Source: SIRX01 sp965213905 (GTDB lineage Bacteria; Actinomycetota; Rubrobacteria; Rubrobacterales; Rubrobacteraceae). From it: 64,000 bases of DNA. The notes beneath the pieces were generated by a model. The model was not told the origin of the DNA. It saw only the letters and a list, made by a program, of their open reading frames with translations, and did no database searches. The position numbers and the translations under genes were made by a program. This document shows positions 31,277 to 40,112 of this stretch, in pieces (the stretch's first letter is position 1; each line of letters opens with the position of its first letter). The stretch is taken from contig OZ243922.1 of the NCBI GenBank assembly GCA_965213905.1, forward strand, positions 744,001 through 808,000, read 5' to 3'.

Positions 31277-32483
31277 AATCAGTATAAAGTTCGTATCCGG
31301 CGGGGCGACTGCCCCGCCGGGGTTCGTCTCCTGCGGGGTCGTGTGCGGGGTACGGAACTCGGGGAAGAAGGATCTCGGTCTGCTCTGCTCCGAGTATCCG
31401 TGTTCGGTAGCGGGTGTACTCACGCGCAACGCCTTCAAGGGCGCGCCGCTCGGCGTTACGAAAGAAGCCGTCGAGGCTGGTGATGTGCGGGCCGCCGTGG
31501 TGAATAGCGGTAACGCCAACGCGGCGACCGGCGAGCAGGGTATCGAAGACGCCCGCCGGATGCAGGCACTCGCGGCGCAGAGTTTGGGGCTGGGGGGCCA
31601 GCAGGTCGCCGTCGCCTCTACCGGAGTGATCGGTCAGCCATTGCCGATGGCGAAGATCGAGGCCGGGATAGTAGACGCATCCGGTGAATTGGGGCTTGAC
31701 GGTTCGGGTTTTGCCGAGGCGATCCTGACGACCGACACGCGCACCAAAGAGGCTGCGGTTGAGGTCGAGGTGGATGGGAAGACCGTTACCGTCGGGGGGA
31801 CGGCGAAGGGGAGCGGCATGATCCGGCCGAACATGGGCACCATGCTCGCCTTCCTCACCACCGACGCCGCCGTCGAACTGGACTGCCTACAAGAAACTCT
31901 GGGCCGGGCGACGGACCGCACCTTCAACCGCGTAACGGTGGACGGTGACACCTCCCCGAGCGACATGGCGCTCCTGCTGGCGAACGGCGCCGCGGGTAAC
32001 GAGTCGATCACCACTGCTTCGACCGACTATCCGGCGTTCGCGGAGGCGGTCGAGACGGTAGCGCGTGAGCTGGCGAAAGAGATCGCCCGCGACGGCGAGG
32101 GCGCCACGAAACTCGTCGAGGTCGTCGTGGGGGGCGCGCAGGACGAGGCGTCAGCGGCGGCGCTTGCCAAGTCGATCGTCGGGAGCAACCTGGTAAAGGC
32201 GGCGGTCTTCGGCGAGGACGCCAACTGGGGTCGGGTCGTTACGGCGATGGGCTACTCGGGGACGGCGTTCGATCCCTCGACGCTGGAGCTGTACTTCGGC
32301 CCGGTCAAGGTCTTCGAGGGCGGTGAGCCCATTCCCCACGATGAGGCGGAGGCGAACGCGGCGCTCGCCGGGGACGAGGTCGTTATAACGGCTCGTCTAA
32401 ACGAGGGCGATCATTTGGCTGTTGCCTGGGGCTGCGACCTGACTTACGAGTACGTCGAGATTAACAGGAGCTACCGAACGTGA
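31260..32483 (+). CDS. argJ: bifunctional ornithine acetyltransferase / N-acetylglutamate synthase
   Basis: 407 aa from ATG 31260 (414 from 31239). The autoproteolysis region KGSGMIRPNMGTMLAFLTTD has the Thr nucleophile in a GTML context instead of the more common ATML. NSGNANAATGEQG and GEDANWGRVVTAMGYSG also match. ArgJ recycles the acetyl group from N-acetylornithine to glutamate. It starts the rightward argJBDF operon and overlaps argB by 4 nt. Confidence 0.95.
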   Translation: MNKDSTISIKFVSGGATAPPGFVSCGVVCGVRNSGKKDLGLLCSEYPCSVAGVLTRNAFKGAPLGVTKEAVEAGDVRAAVVNSGNANAATGEQGIEDARRMQALAAQSLGLGGQQVAVASTGVIGQPLPMAKIEAGIVDASGELGLDGSGFAEAILTTDTRTKEAAVEVEVDGKTVTVGGTAKGSGMIRPNMGTMLAFLTTDAAVELDCLQETLGRATDRTFNRVTVDGDTSPSDMALLLANGAAGNESITTASTDYPAFAEAVETVARELAKEIARDGEGATKLVEVVVGGAQDEASAAALAKSIVGSNLVKAAVFGEDANWGRVVTAMGYSGTAFDPSTLELYFGPVKVFEGGEPIPHDEAEANAALAGDEVVITARLNEGDHLAVAWGCDLTYEYVEINRSYRT

Positions 32484-33247
32484 CGAATAAGAAGCCCATA
32501 GTAGCCAAGATCGGGGGTGGAGCCTTGGCCGGCGGCGCATTGGAAGACCTCTCGGAGATACTATCCGGTGGCACGCCCGTCGCCCTGGTCCACGGCGGCG
32601 GCCCGCAACTCACCCGCATGCTCGACTCTCTAGGCATCCCCACCCGCTGGCACGAGGGCCTGCGCGTCACCGACGAGGCGACGCTCGAAGTTGCCGAGAT
32701 GGTCTACGCCGGGACGGTCAACAAGGCACTCGTGCGGGAGTTGCAGGGACTCGGAGTAGCAGCGGCGGGCATCTCCGGCACCGACGGCCCGACGCTCCTC
32801 GTAGACCCCGTGCCGGAGCTGGGCCGGGTCGGGGAGGTCCGGGAGGTCGAAACGGACCTTATCGAAGCGCTCTGGGCGGGCGGATTCGTGCCGGTCGTGG
32901 CCCCGCTAGGGCTCGGTTCGGAGGGGGCCTACAACGTCAACGCCGACGTGGCCGCCGCCGCACTCGCGGTCGGCCTCGGGGCCGGGCACCTGTTCCTGAT
33001 GACCGACGTGGACGGGCTGTTAAAAGATGGCGAGCCGGTACCGGAGATCTCCCCGAAGGAGTGCGAAGGCTACGTGGCGAATGGGCTCGCGGCCGGCGGG
33101 ATGGTCCCCAAGCTGCGGACGGCGGCGCGGGCCGCGCGGGGCGGTGTCGGGGCGCACATCGTAAACGGAAACAAGAAGGGCACGCTCTTGGCCGCGATGG
33201 CCGGGGAGCGAGTCGGAACTCTCATATCGGAAGGAGCAGTCGCATGA
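32480..33247 (+). CDS. argB: acetylglutamate kinase
   Basis: 255 aa amino-acid kinase fold. KIGGGAL (phosphate-binding Lys and Gly), LVHGGGPQLTRMLDSLG, YNVNADVAAAALAVGLGA and TDVDGLLKDGEPV are the family landmarks. It phosphorylates N-acetylglutamate. It lacks the N-terminal helix of arginine-inhibited hexameric ArgB enzymes, so it may be the dimeric, insensitive type. It overlaps both neighbours by 4 nt. Confidence 0.95.
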   Translation: MTNKKPIVAKIGGGALAGGALEDLSEILSGGTPVALVHGGGPQLTRMLDSLGIPTRWHEGLRVTDEATLEVAEMVYAGTVNKALVRELQGLGVAAAGISGTDGPTLLVDPVPELGRVGEVREVETDLIEALWAGGFVPVVAPLGLGSEGAYNVNADVAAAALAVGLGAGHLFLMTDVDGLLKDGEPVPEISPKECEGYVANGLAAGGMVPKLRTAARAARGGVGAHIVNGNKKGTLLAAMAGERVGTLISEGAVA

Positions 33248-34428
33248 ACAATGTGATGGAGACTTACAAACGGCTAGATATTGCCCCGGTGGGCGGAAAA
33301 GGTAGCTGGCTCTTCGACGAGGATGGCAACCGCTACCTGGACTTCATCGCCGGCATCGCGACGAACTCTTTAGGACACGGGCATCCGGCGCTGGTCGCAG
33401 CCATTCAGGAACAGGCGGAAACCCTGATCCACTGTTCAAACCTCTACGAGATCCCCATTCAGGAAGAAGTCGCCGGGTTGCTCACCGACGCCACGGACTT
33501 CGACGAGGTCTTTTTCTGCAACTCCGGCGCGGAGGCAAACGAAGCGGCCATAAAGCTCGCCCGCAAGCACGCCGCAGACAATTACGGGCCGGAAAAGTAC
33601 GAGATCCTGACCTTCGACAAGTCCTTCCACGGCCGCACCTACGGCGGCCTCTCCGCCACCGCCCAGCCCGCGCTGCAGGAGGCTTTCGGCCCGATGCTCC
33701 CCGGCTTCGCCTATGCCCCGTTCGGCGACTTGGGGGCTGCGAAAGAAGCCGTGGGTCCGCAGACGGCGGCGGTGCTGGTGGAGCCGATCCAGGGCGAGGG
33801 TGGCATCAACGTCGCGCCGGAAGGTTTTCTGGAAGGACTCCGGGAACTGTGCGACGAGCACGGCGCCCTCCTGATATTCGACGAGGTCCAGACTGGCATG
33901 GGACGCACCGGACATCTTTTCGCATACGGGGGCATGGGCGTCGTACCGGACGTACTCACGAGCGCCAAGGGCCTCGGCGGCGGCGTGCCGGTCGGGGCGG
34001 TGCTGGCGAAAGAGGAATGCGCCGCGCTCGGACCCGGCAATCACGGCTCTACCTTCGGCGGCAACCCGCTCGCGATGGCGGCGGTTAAGGCGGTGCTCGG
34101 CGTCGTCAACGACCCGCAGTTCCTCGAAGAGGTCCGTTTCAAAGGCAAGATCCTCAAGAACGCGCTAGAGGTGCTCGCAGAGCGTATACCGGGGTCGGAG
34201 GTTCGCGGAGAAGGGCTCATGATCGGCTTGGACCTCGGCCCAGACCTGGCGCCGGACTTTTTCCAAAACTGCCTCGACGAGGGGCTCCTCGTGAACGTGG
34301 TGAGCGGCACGACTATAAGGCTCGCGCCGCCGCTCACCGTTACACGGACGGAGGTGCGGGCGGCGCTCGATACGTTTCGAGGCTTGGTCGATGCCCCGGT
34401 AGCCGTTCCCGAGTACGCCGTCGCGTGA
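33244..34428 (+). CDS. argD: acetylornithine aminotransferase
   Basis: 394 aa from ATG 33244 overlapping the argB stop (ATGA); the longer frame into argB is shadow. A class III PLP aminotransferase with FFCNSGAEANEAAIKLARKHA, IFDEVQTGMGRTG and the PLP-Lys region LTSAKGLGGGVPVGA. It transaminates N-acetylglutamate semialdehyde to N-acetylornithine. It overlaps argF by 4 nt. Confidence 0.95.
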   Translation: MNNVMETYKRLDIAPVGGKGSWLFDEDGNRYLDFIAGIATNSLGHGHPALVAAIQEQAETLIHCSNLYEIPIQEEVAGLLTDATDFDEVFFCNSGAEANEAAIKLARKHAADNYGPEKYEILTFDKSFHGRTYGGLSATAQPALQEAFGPMLPGFAYAPFGDLGAAKEAVGPQTAAVLVEPIQGEGGINVAPEGFLEGLRELCDEHGALLIFDEVQTGMGRTGHLFAYGGMGVVPDVLTSAKGLGGGVPVGAVLAKEECAALGPGNHGSTFGGNPLAMAAVKAVLGVVNDPQFLEEVRFKGKILKNALEVLAERIPGSEVRGEGLMIGLDLGPDLAPDFFQNCLDEGLLVNVVSGTTIRLAPPLTVTRTEVRAALDTFRGLVDAPVAVPEYAVA

Positions 34429-35375
34429 TCGGGGAGCGCCAGAACCCTCCCGCCCCCTCTCCCCTCTCCGGCCGCGATTGCCTTACTCTGGCCGAATTCA
34501 GCCCGGAGGAGGCCCGGCACATTCTGGACGAAGCCGTCAGGATAAAGACCCTCCAGAAATCCCGCATCCCCTACCGTCCGTTGCGCGGCAAGACGCTCGC
34601 GATGGTTTTCCAGAAGCCCTCAAACCGCACCCGGGTTTCCTTCGAGGTCGGGATGTACCAGCTCGGCGGCCACGCGCTGCATTTGAGCCCCGAAGAGATC
34701 CAGATGGGGAAAAGAGAGACCCCCGGCGACACCGGCCGCGTCCTCGCCCGCTACATAGACGCAATCATGGTGCGTACCTTCGATCACGAAGAACTGGAAG
34801 AACTCGCCTCAGCGGCCAATGTGCCGGTGGTAAACGGCCTCTCCGACACCCACCACCCCTGCCAGGCCCTCGCCGACCTGCTCACCGTCCGCGAAGAATT
34901 CGGCACCGTCGAAGGCATCAACATCACCTACATCGGTGACGGCAACAACGTCGCCCACTCCCTAGCGATAGCCTGCGCCCTCACCGGCGCGAACCTGACC
35001 ATCGCCCACCCCGAAGGCCATGCCCCGGAGGAAAAAGTGCTAGAGCTGGCCGAGAAGTCAGGAGCCGCCCCAAAGACCACCCAAGACCCGCAAAAAGCGG
35101 TGTCCGGCGCCCAGGTCGTCTACACCGACGTGTGGGCCAGCATGGGACAGGAAGCCGAGGCCGAAGAGCGGAAAAAGAAATTCTTACTCTACCAGGTGAA
35201 CGGTGAGTTGATGGACCTCGCTGAAGACGACGCCGTTTTCCTACACTGCTTGCCGGCCCACCGCGGCGAAGAGGTGATGGCGGAGGTCATAGACGGCCCG
35301 CAGAGCCGGGTTTTCGACCAGGCCGAAAACCGCCTGCACGCCCAAAAAGCGCTACTTTATTTGCTGATGGGATAA
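34425..35375 (+). CDS. argF: ornithine carbamoyltransferase
   Basis: 316 aa from GTG 34425 inside the argD stop. The carbamoyl-phosphate motif reads FQKPSNRTRVSFE (SxRTR with Asn where Thr is usual), then HHPCQALADLLTV and the ornithine-site HCLPAHRGEEV. It forms citrulline from ornithine and carbamoyl phosphate. It ends the argJBDF operon. Confidence 0.95.
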   Translation: MIGERQNPPAPSPLSGRDCLTLAEFSPEEARHILDEAVRIKTLQKSRIPYRPLRGKTLAMVFQKPSNRTRVSFEVGMYQLGGHALHLSPEEIQMGKRETPGDTGRVLARYIDAIMVRTFDHEELEELASAANVPVVNGLSDTHHPCQALADLLTVREEFGTVEGINITYIGDGNNVAHSLAIACALTGANLTIAHPEGHAPEEKVLELAEKSGAAPKTTQDPQKAVSGAQVVYTDVWASMGQEAEAEERKKKFLLYQVNGELMDLAEDDAVFLHCLPAHRGEEVMAEVIDGPQSRVFDQAENRLHAQKALLYLLMG

Positions 35376-35386
35376 GGCGTGATGGA

Positions 35387-36799
35387 TCAAGAACTACTTA
35401 CCCACTCTGCCAGGGCCTCAGAGACTTCCGTAGATTGCATAACGTGTCCACGCTCGAAACTCTTCATACGAGCTATCCCCTTCCTGGTATCCCAGGCATC
35501 TACGAAATAAGTTTCCCTGACTTTGCACCGCGAGCAGGTCATAGTAGTCACGAACGGGAAAAGAGGCACCCAGCCGGGCTGGCCACGATCCAGGAACAAG
35601 TCTCCCCGGCGTAGCGCTTGGTGAAATACGACTTCTTCTTGCGGAAAACTCGGATGGTCTCCCATGTAGCGCAGACATTTCAATGTCACTCCCCCACCTC
35701 GCCGATTGACATCGAAGTCCCCCACCTGACGTATAGGGTACTCAGCCAAAAACGCCAACGATTCCATACACCGCCTTAACCTTCTCTGTACTTCTTCGGA
35801 TGTGTCTGCAATGTCCTCTAGAATCGTTGGCCCGCGGTCATGCTTGTAGTCGTTTTTGGCTCTTATCAAAGCCATTATGTTGGCTCCAAAGTTATTCTTT
35901 TTTTCGGAACGCACCTTTAGTTCCTTTATTTTCAGAGCCAACGTATCCTGCTCGTACCCGGCGAAAACTTTAGAGCAGCGCGCGACTATATCTGTCCAAT
36001 CACCAGGCGATATGCCAGTCAACCAGTAATCCTTGGGATCTATCTCAGATTCCTCGCGATCCTGTTCGCGTAGTATCGCGAGTGAAACCGAACCAAGAAA
36101 TGCGAGGAGGTTCTCTGAAACTCGTAGTTGCTCCCGGTAAAGGTCTCTCGGATCTACAATGCTTTTTAGAGCTCTAAACCCGAAAGCCACCGGAAACGGA
36201 TATGAACTGGAAATCTGATACTCCAACTCATCCGTGTACTCGACACTAGAGGGTTTTGTGCCAACAGTTTGGGGTATCTCAGTCTCTTCGGAACTATCGT
36301 GAGTCTTTGAACTCGTTGAAGACGACTCGGCGTTCTCCAAGTTTAGCGAAGCACGCAACATACTAGCGGGAGTGGAACTATTCGTATTTTCATCGAATTG
36401 CTTAGGGTCAGGGATTTCCTGCACATCCTGGTTATGCTCACCAGAGGCTGTACGCTCGCGCATGGCTCCGTTTGGGTTGTTTTGCTGCGACAAGGTTTCC
36501 AGGCGCTGCAAGTATTCGCGGCGGATTATGAACGCGTGGACGATAGACACCACCCAGGCAATTAGAAATACACCGATCCACAAATCTCCTATCCAACCAC
36601 TGTCCGTTTCAGCAACCGGGGTTGACATCACTACCAAGAAGGGAATCGAATATAGCCCGCCCCAGATCAACCATTTGCGCTGTTTTGCTCTTATACCTAT
36701 ATAAACGAAGGCTGCCCAATTGAGGAAGCCAAGAGTAAAGGTCCATCCGATCCACATCGAATGGAGTATCTCCCATCTTTTCCCTCTTGAAGCAACCAT
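35387..36799 (-). CDS. membrane-anchored HEPN-like protein with CxxC tail
   Basis: 470 aa from ATG 36799; the TTG two codons earlier has no better support. Three N-terminal membrane helices (WIGWTFTLGFLNWAAFVYIG, WGGLYSIPFLVVM, IGVFLIAWVVSIVHAF) are followed by a long polar Ser/Glu-rich linker (~95-180) and a helical domain. That domain contains ALIRAKNDYKHDRGP, an R-X6-H of the HEPN type. The tail has CSRCKVRETYFVDAW. It may be an envelope-tethered RNase or a sensor. The gene is AT-richer than the arg operon. The HEPN call is inference from one motif. Confidence 0.5.
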   Translation of the reverse strand: MVASRGKRWEILHSMWIGWTFTLGFLNWAAFVYIGIRAKQRKWLIWGGLYSIPFLVVMSTPVAETDSGWIGDLWIGVFLIAWVVSIVHAFIIRREYLQRLETLSQQNNPNGAMRERTASGEHNQDVQEIPDPKQFDENTNSSTPASMLRASLNLENAESSSTSSKTHDSSEETEIPQTVGTKPSSVEYTDELEYQISSSYPFPVAFGFRALKSIVDPRDLYREQLRVSENLLAFLGSVSLAILREQDREESEIDPKDYWLTGISPGDWTDIVARCSKVFAGYEQDTLALKIKELKVRSEKKNNFGANIMALIRAKNDYKHDRGPTILEDIADTSEEVQRRLRRCMESLAFLAEYPIRQVGDFDVNRRGGGVTLKCLRYMGDHPSFPQEEVVFHQALRRGDLFLDRGQPGWVPLFPFVTTMTCSRCKVRETYFVDAWDTRKGIARMKSFERGHVMQSTEVSEALAEWVSSS

Positions 36800-36902
36800 A
36801 CGCAAACCTATCTATTGCAACTCAATCAGCAAGATTGCATAAGTATCCACTACCACACTGTTTCTCGCAAACGAATTTACTATCTAGCTCGGAACCACAA
36901 AC

Positions 36903-36946
36903 AAAACAAATCACGAGGCCACCCCACAAGGTTGGCCTCGTGATTT
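36903..36946 (-). terminator. terminator of desaturase gene
   Basis: A perfect 14-bp stem AAATCACGAGGCCA/TGGCCTCGTGATTT with an 11-nt loop lies 50 nt past the desaturase stop. On the minus strand it is followed by GTTTTGTTTG. Confidence 0.85.
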
Positions 36947-36995
36947 CTGTAGGAGCTCGCCGAGAATGTCTCTGCGGTCCTTATTTAGCCTGTCG

Positions 36996-37817
36996 CTAAG
37001 CCGACTTCTTCGCCAAGTCCGAGTTGGCATCGGCGATGTTGATGCCTTTGAGGGGCGTCAAGTTCTCCCGCTCGGCGAGGCGGCGGCGGTGGTTCTCCCA
37101 GCCTTCGTCGGCTTTGGTAAGGACTTTGGCGAGCCGGAGCTTCTCCAGGCCCCGGATCACGGGCCATGCCGGATCGTACTCGTCCTCGAAGGCGGAGAGC
37201 TTTGGCGAGGCGGGACGGGCGTGGTGGTTGTTGTGCAGCCCTTCTCCGAAAGTGATGAGCGCCAAGAGCTTGAGGTTCGTAGCGTCGTTGGCGAAGCTCT
37301 TGTAGCCAAAGGTGTGTCCGGCGCCGTTTATGGCGGCGTTCAGGAGCAGGTACACCGAGGCCAGCGTGCTCAGGGCGACCATGCCGGGCTTGAAGCCCAT
37401 GATCCAGGCCAGTACCACACCGGTTAGGGAGAAACCGAGGGTTCCACGCTTGAGGAGTGTCTGGTCGAGGCGATCGTAGGGAAGGTCGGCGGCGTACTTT
37501 TCCAGGGTGTTGTCCTGGGTCGCTTCGCGGCGGTAGTAGTAGACGTTCGCGAGCATTATCTTCCAGTAGCCCTCGATGTGGGGGCTGTGGGGATCTCCGT
37601 GCTCGTCGCTGAAGTTGTGGTGCTTACGGTGGACGGCCACCCACTCGCGGGGCGAGATGCTGGTGAGCATCCAGGTGCTTATCCGCATAAACATCGTCAC
37701 GGCGGGGTGTAGCCGGATGGATTTATGTGCGAGCACACGGTGCAGGTAGACGGTGGTGATCAGGGTCGCAAGCTGGGCCAGCCCGAGACCGACCAGTACG
37801 GCCTTTAAGTACCTCAA
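36996..37817 (-). CDS. fatty acid (acyl-CoA/acyl-lipid) desaturase
   Basis: 273 aa from TTG 37817, which follows GAGAGG at a good distance; a TTG at 37865 would add 16 residues without a binding site. Three His boxes are in order: HRVLAHKS, EWVAVHRKHHNFSDEHGDPH and EGLHNNHHARP. Two pairs of membrane helices separate them. The family inserts a Delta9-type double bond using oxygen and a di-iron centre. The nearby cold-shock gene fits a role in membrane fluidity. Confidence 0.9.
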   Translation of the reverse strand: MRYLKAVLVGLGLAQLATLITTVYLHRVLAHKSIRLHPAVTMFMRISTWMLTSISPREWVAVHRKHHNFSDEHGDPHSPHIEGYWKIMLANVYYYRREATQDNTLEKYAADLPYDRLDQTLLKRGTLGFSLTGVVLAWIMGFKPGMVALSTLASVYLLLNAAINGAGHTFGYKSFANDATNLKLLALITFGEGLHNNHHARPASPKLSAFEDEYDPAWPVIRGLEKLRLAKVLTKADEGWENHRRRLAERENLTPLKGINIADANSDLAKKSA

Positions 37818-37889
37818 GAAGTTCCTCTCTAAGCGTTTTCGGACGCCATATGCTTCCCTGGGCAAGGGGGCCGGTGCATCCGGGTGATA

Positions 37890-37917
37890 CGAAAAAGACC
37901 GGGGCTAGACCCCGGTC
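37890..37917 (-). terminator. terminator of cold-shock gene
   Basis: An 8-bp stem GACCGGGG/CCCCGGTC with a 5-nt loop is followed on the minus strand by TTTTT. It lies 28 nt past the csp stop. Confidence 0.9.
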
Positions 37918-37944
37918 TCCTCGCTTTGGTCGTTTGAGATATAC

Positions 37945-38148
37945 CTAGGCGGGGGTGACGTTCTCCGCCTGCATTCCCTTCTTGCCCTGGGTCGCCTCGT
38001 AGCTGACCTTGGCTCCCTCGTCGAGGGTCTTGAACCCCTCGCCGGAGATCCCGGTGTGATGTACGAAGAGGTCTTCGCCACCATCGTCCGGGGAGATAAA
38101 GCCGTAGCCCTTCTCGTCACTAAACCACTTAACCGTTCCTTGGGCCAT
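37945..38148 (-). CDS. csp: cold-shock protein (CspA family)
   Basis: 67 aa from ATG 38148 (MAQGTVKWF). The two RNP motifs are present: KGYGFISPD and DLFVHHTGI. Beta-barrel RNA chaperones of this family bind single-stranded RNA or DNA. The frame is open upstream to 38187, but those codons are leader. A strong terminator follows it and another lies in front of it, so it is transcribed alone. Confidence 0.95.
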   Translation of the reverse strand: MAQGTVKWFSDEKGYGFISPDDGGEDLFVHHTGISGEGFKTLDEGAKVSYEATQGKKGMQAENVTPA

Positions 38149-38189
38149 ATACTGGAGCCCACCTTTCTTGTTCATGGGCTCCACCAAAT

Positions 38190-38221
38190 AGAAAACGCCA
38201 CCCTAACTATCGGGTGGCGTT
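38190..38221 (-). terminator. hairpin between the gene at 38308 and csp
   Basis: A 10-bp stem AACGCCACCC/GGGTGGCGTT with an 8-nt loop is followed on the minus strand by TTCTATTT. It ends the upstream minus-strand gene and could also be part of the csp leader. Confidence 0.7.
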
Positions 38222-38307
38222 CAATACAGCATTTAGCTTCTACCCACCTTACTTTGCGGATGCAGTGTACCACAGGCTTTCCCGAAGTACAGAGGATGCT
38301 TTAGAAG

Positions 38308-38556
38308 CTACGCCCCCACGGTGTACGAGGAAACCTCTACCCGGGGTGAAACCTGTAAGTCTACCCAGCCTTTCGTTTGGTTTGTGGAGTGCGTAACCAT
38401 TACGGAAGCGGTAACGCTGTTGGGATCGTGCTTGAGCTCCCGAACGACACCTTTTTGTCCTTTTTTTACGCCGAGCTCCGAGATGTCTTCCGGGATGGTG
38501 ATACGGTCGTATTCCGTGTAGAGCGGCCGGGGGCGCTCTTTGACGGGCGTTTGCAA
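38308..38556 (-). CDS. hypothetical SH3-like small protein
   Basis: 82 aa from a TTG behind AGGAGG. The sequence YDRITIPEDISELGVKKGQKG, followed by VVRELKHDPNSVTASVMVTH and a Trp-containing strand, has the short-strand pattern of small SH3-like domains resembling DUF4926. The family cannot be settled from sequence alone. It has its own downstream hairpin and no obvious partner. Confidence 0.55.
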   Translation of the reverse strand: MQTPVKERPRPLYTEYDRITIPEDISELGVKKGQKGVVRELKHDPNSVTASVMVTHSTNQTKGWVDLQVSPRVEVSSYTVGA

Positions 38557-38772
38557 ACTAGCCTCCTAATGAACTTGGGTCGTTTCCTACGACTCCTATT
38601 AACGCTCAAACCATCTTGCGAATCTTTGGCCCAGTGTCGAAATTTCGCCGCCTTCCAGCGGGCCTGATGACGGTATCGTCCACGAGAAAGAACGGCTATC
38701 CGCGGGCCGCGACCTTAGATAGAATTCTTCTGGGATCGCGCTCGTAAAACTCAGGACCGATAGGAGCCCACC

Positions 38773-40107
38773 TTGTCACTCGACTACACGTACCGCATTC
38801 AGCTTCCACACCAGCCGGGTTCGTTGGCGAAAGTTACGGGGGCCATCGGTGAGGCGGACGGGCTTATCGGGGACGTGAACACGCTGAACGTGGGCCGGGA
38901 CGCTTCGATACGAGAGATCACCATAGAGGTGGCGGATGCCGGGCATGCCGGGCGTGTGGCGGAACGGCTCGACTCCTTGAAGGACGTGGAGATCCACTGG
39001 CACCAGGACCGGGCGCTGCTGAAACACGACGGGGGCAAGCTGAAAATAGAGGCCCTGCGCCCCGTGAGAACGGTGCAAGACATGCGCGACGTTTACACCC
39101 CGGGCGTGGCGCGGGCGTGCGGGGCCATATCCGAAGATCCCTCTCGGGCCCGCCAATTAACCATGATCGGCCGCAGCATCGCCATTTGCACCAACGGGAC
39201 CCGGGTCCTGGGACTTGGGGATATAGGCCCGACGGCTTCTATGCCGGTGATGGAGGGCAAGGCCGTCTTCTACCAACAACTCGTGGGAGTATCCGCGATG
39301 CCCGTTCTCGTAGACACCAAAAGCGTAGAGGAGTTTGTCGAAACGGTGGTCCGCATAGCGCCGACCTTCGGCGGCATCCACCTGGAAGACATCTCCGCCC
39401 CGGAATGCTTCGAGATAGAAGCCCGCCTCAAAGAAAGGTTGGACCAGCCCGTGATGCACGACGACGTCCACGGGACGGCGGTCGTTTCGGTGGCCGCCGC
39501 CATCGTAGCCTGCCGCAATGCGGGCCTAACGCTGGAAAACGAAGTGGTCGGCCAGATCGGCCTCGGCGCCGCCGGTTTCGGTATAGCCTCGCTCATGGTA
39601 GACGCCGGGGTGGAGCGGGTGATCGCCTCGGACCCCAACGAGGACAGCCACCCCCGCGCCCGCGAGAAGGGAGTGGAGATCACCACCCTCGAAGACCTCT
39701 TGCAGAAAGCCCGGGTCGTCGTGGCAACCACCGGCGTAACAGGCCTCATAAAACCCGCGTTGGTCCGCGACGGCCAGGTAATCCTGGCCCTGACCAATCC
39801 TTACCCTGAGATAGAGCCTGAATCTGCTAGAGAAGCCGGCGCCGCGTTCGCCGCCGACGGGACGAGCGTAAACAACGTTTTGGGTTATCCGGGCATCTTC
39901 CGCGGGGCGCTGCTGGCTGGTTCGCGGGAAATCAACGGCGAGATGAAGCTCGCCGCCGCCGGGACGATAGCGGACCTCACGGCCGAATCGGAGCTCGTTC
40001 CCGACGCCCTGGACCAGGAGGTACACCGCCAGGTCGCAGACGCCGTTTGCAAAGCGGCCCACGATAGCGGCGTGGCGCGCCCCGACAGAATCCCGGCGGG
40101 CCTGTAA
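38773..40107 (+). CDS. NAD(P)-dependent malic enzyme with N-terminal ACT domain
   Basis: 444 aa from a TTG behind AGGAG. Residues ~5-80 form an ACT domain (YRIQLPHQPGSLAKVTGAIG), implying allosteric control by an amino acid or similar ligand. The malic enzyme follows: YTPGVARAC, GLGDIGPTASMPVMEGK, LEDISAPECFEIE, HDDVHGTAVV and the Rossmann QIGLGAAGFGIAS. It decarboxylates malate to pyruvate. The next gene lies 5 nt downstream. Confidence 0.93.
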   Translation: MSLDYTYRIQLPHQPGSLAKVTGAIGEADGLIGDVNTLNVGRDASIREITIEVADAGHAGRVAERLDSLKDVEIHWHQDRALLKHDGGKLKIEALRPVRTVQDMRDVYTPGVARACGAISEDPSRARQLTMIGRSIAICTNGTRVLGLGDIGPTASMPVMEGKAVFYQQLVGVSAMPVLVDTKSVEEFVETVVRIAPTFGGIHLEDISAPECFEIEARLKERLDQPVMHDDVHGTAVVSVAAAIVACRNAGLTLENEVVGQIGLGAAGFGIASLMVDAGVERVIASDPNEDSHPRAREKGVEITTLEDLLQKARVVVATTGVTGLIKPALVRDGQVILALTNPYPEIEPESAREAGAAFAADGTSVNNVLGYPGIFRGALLAGSREINGEMKLAAAGTIADLTAESELVPDALDQEVHRQVADAVCKAAHDSGVARPDRIPAGL

Positions 40108-40112
40108 AGCCC

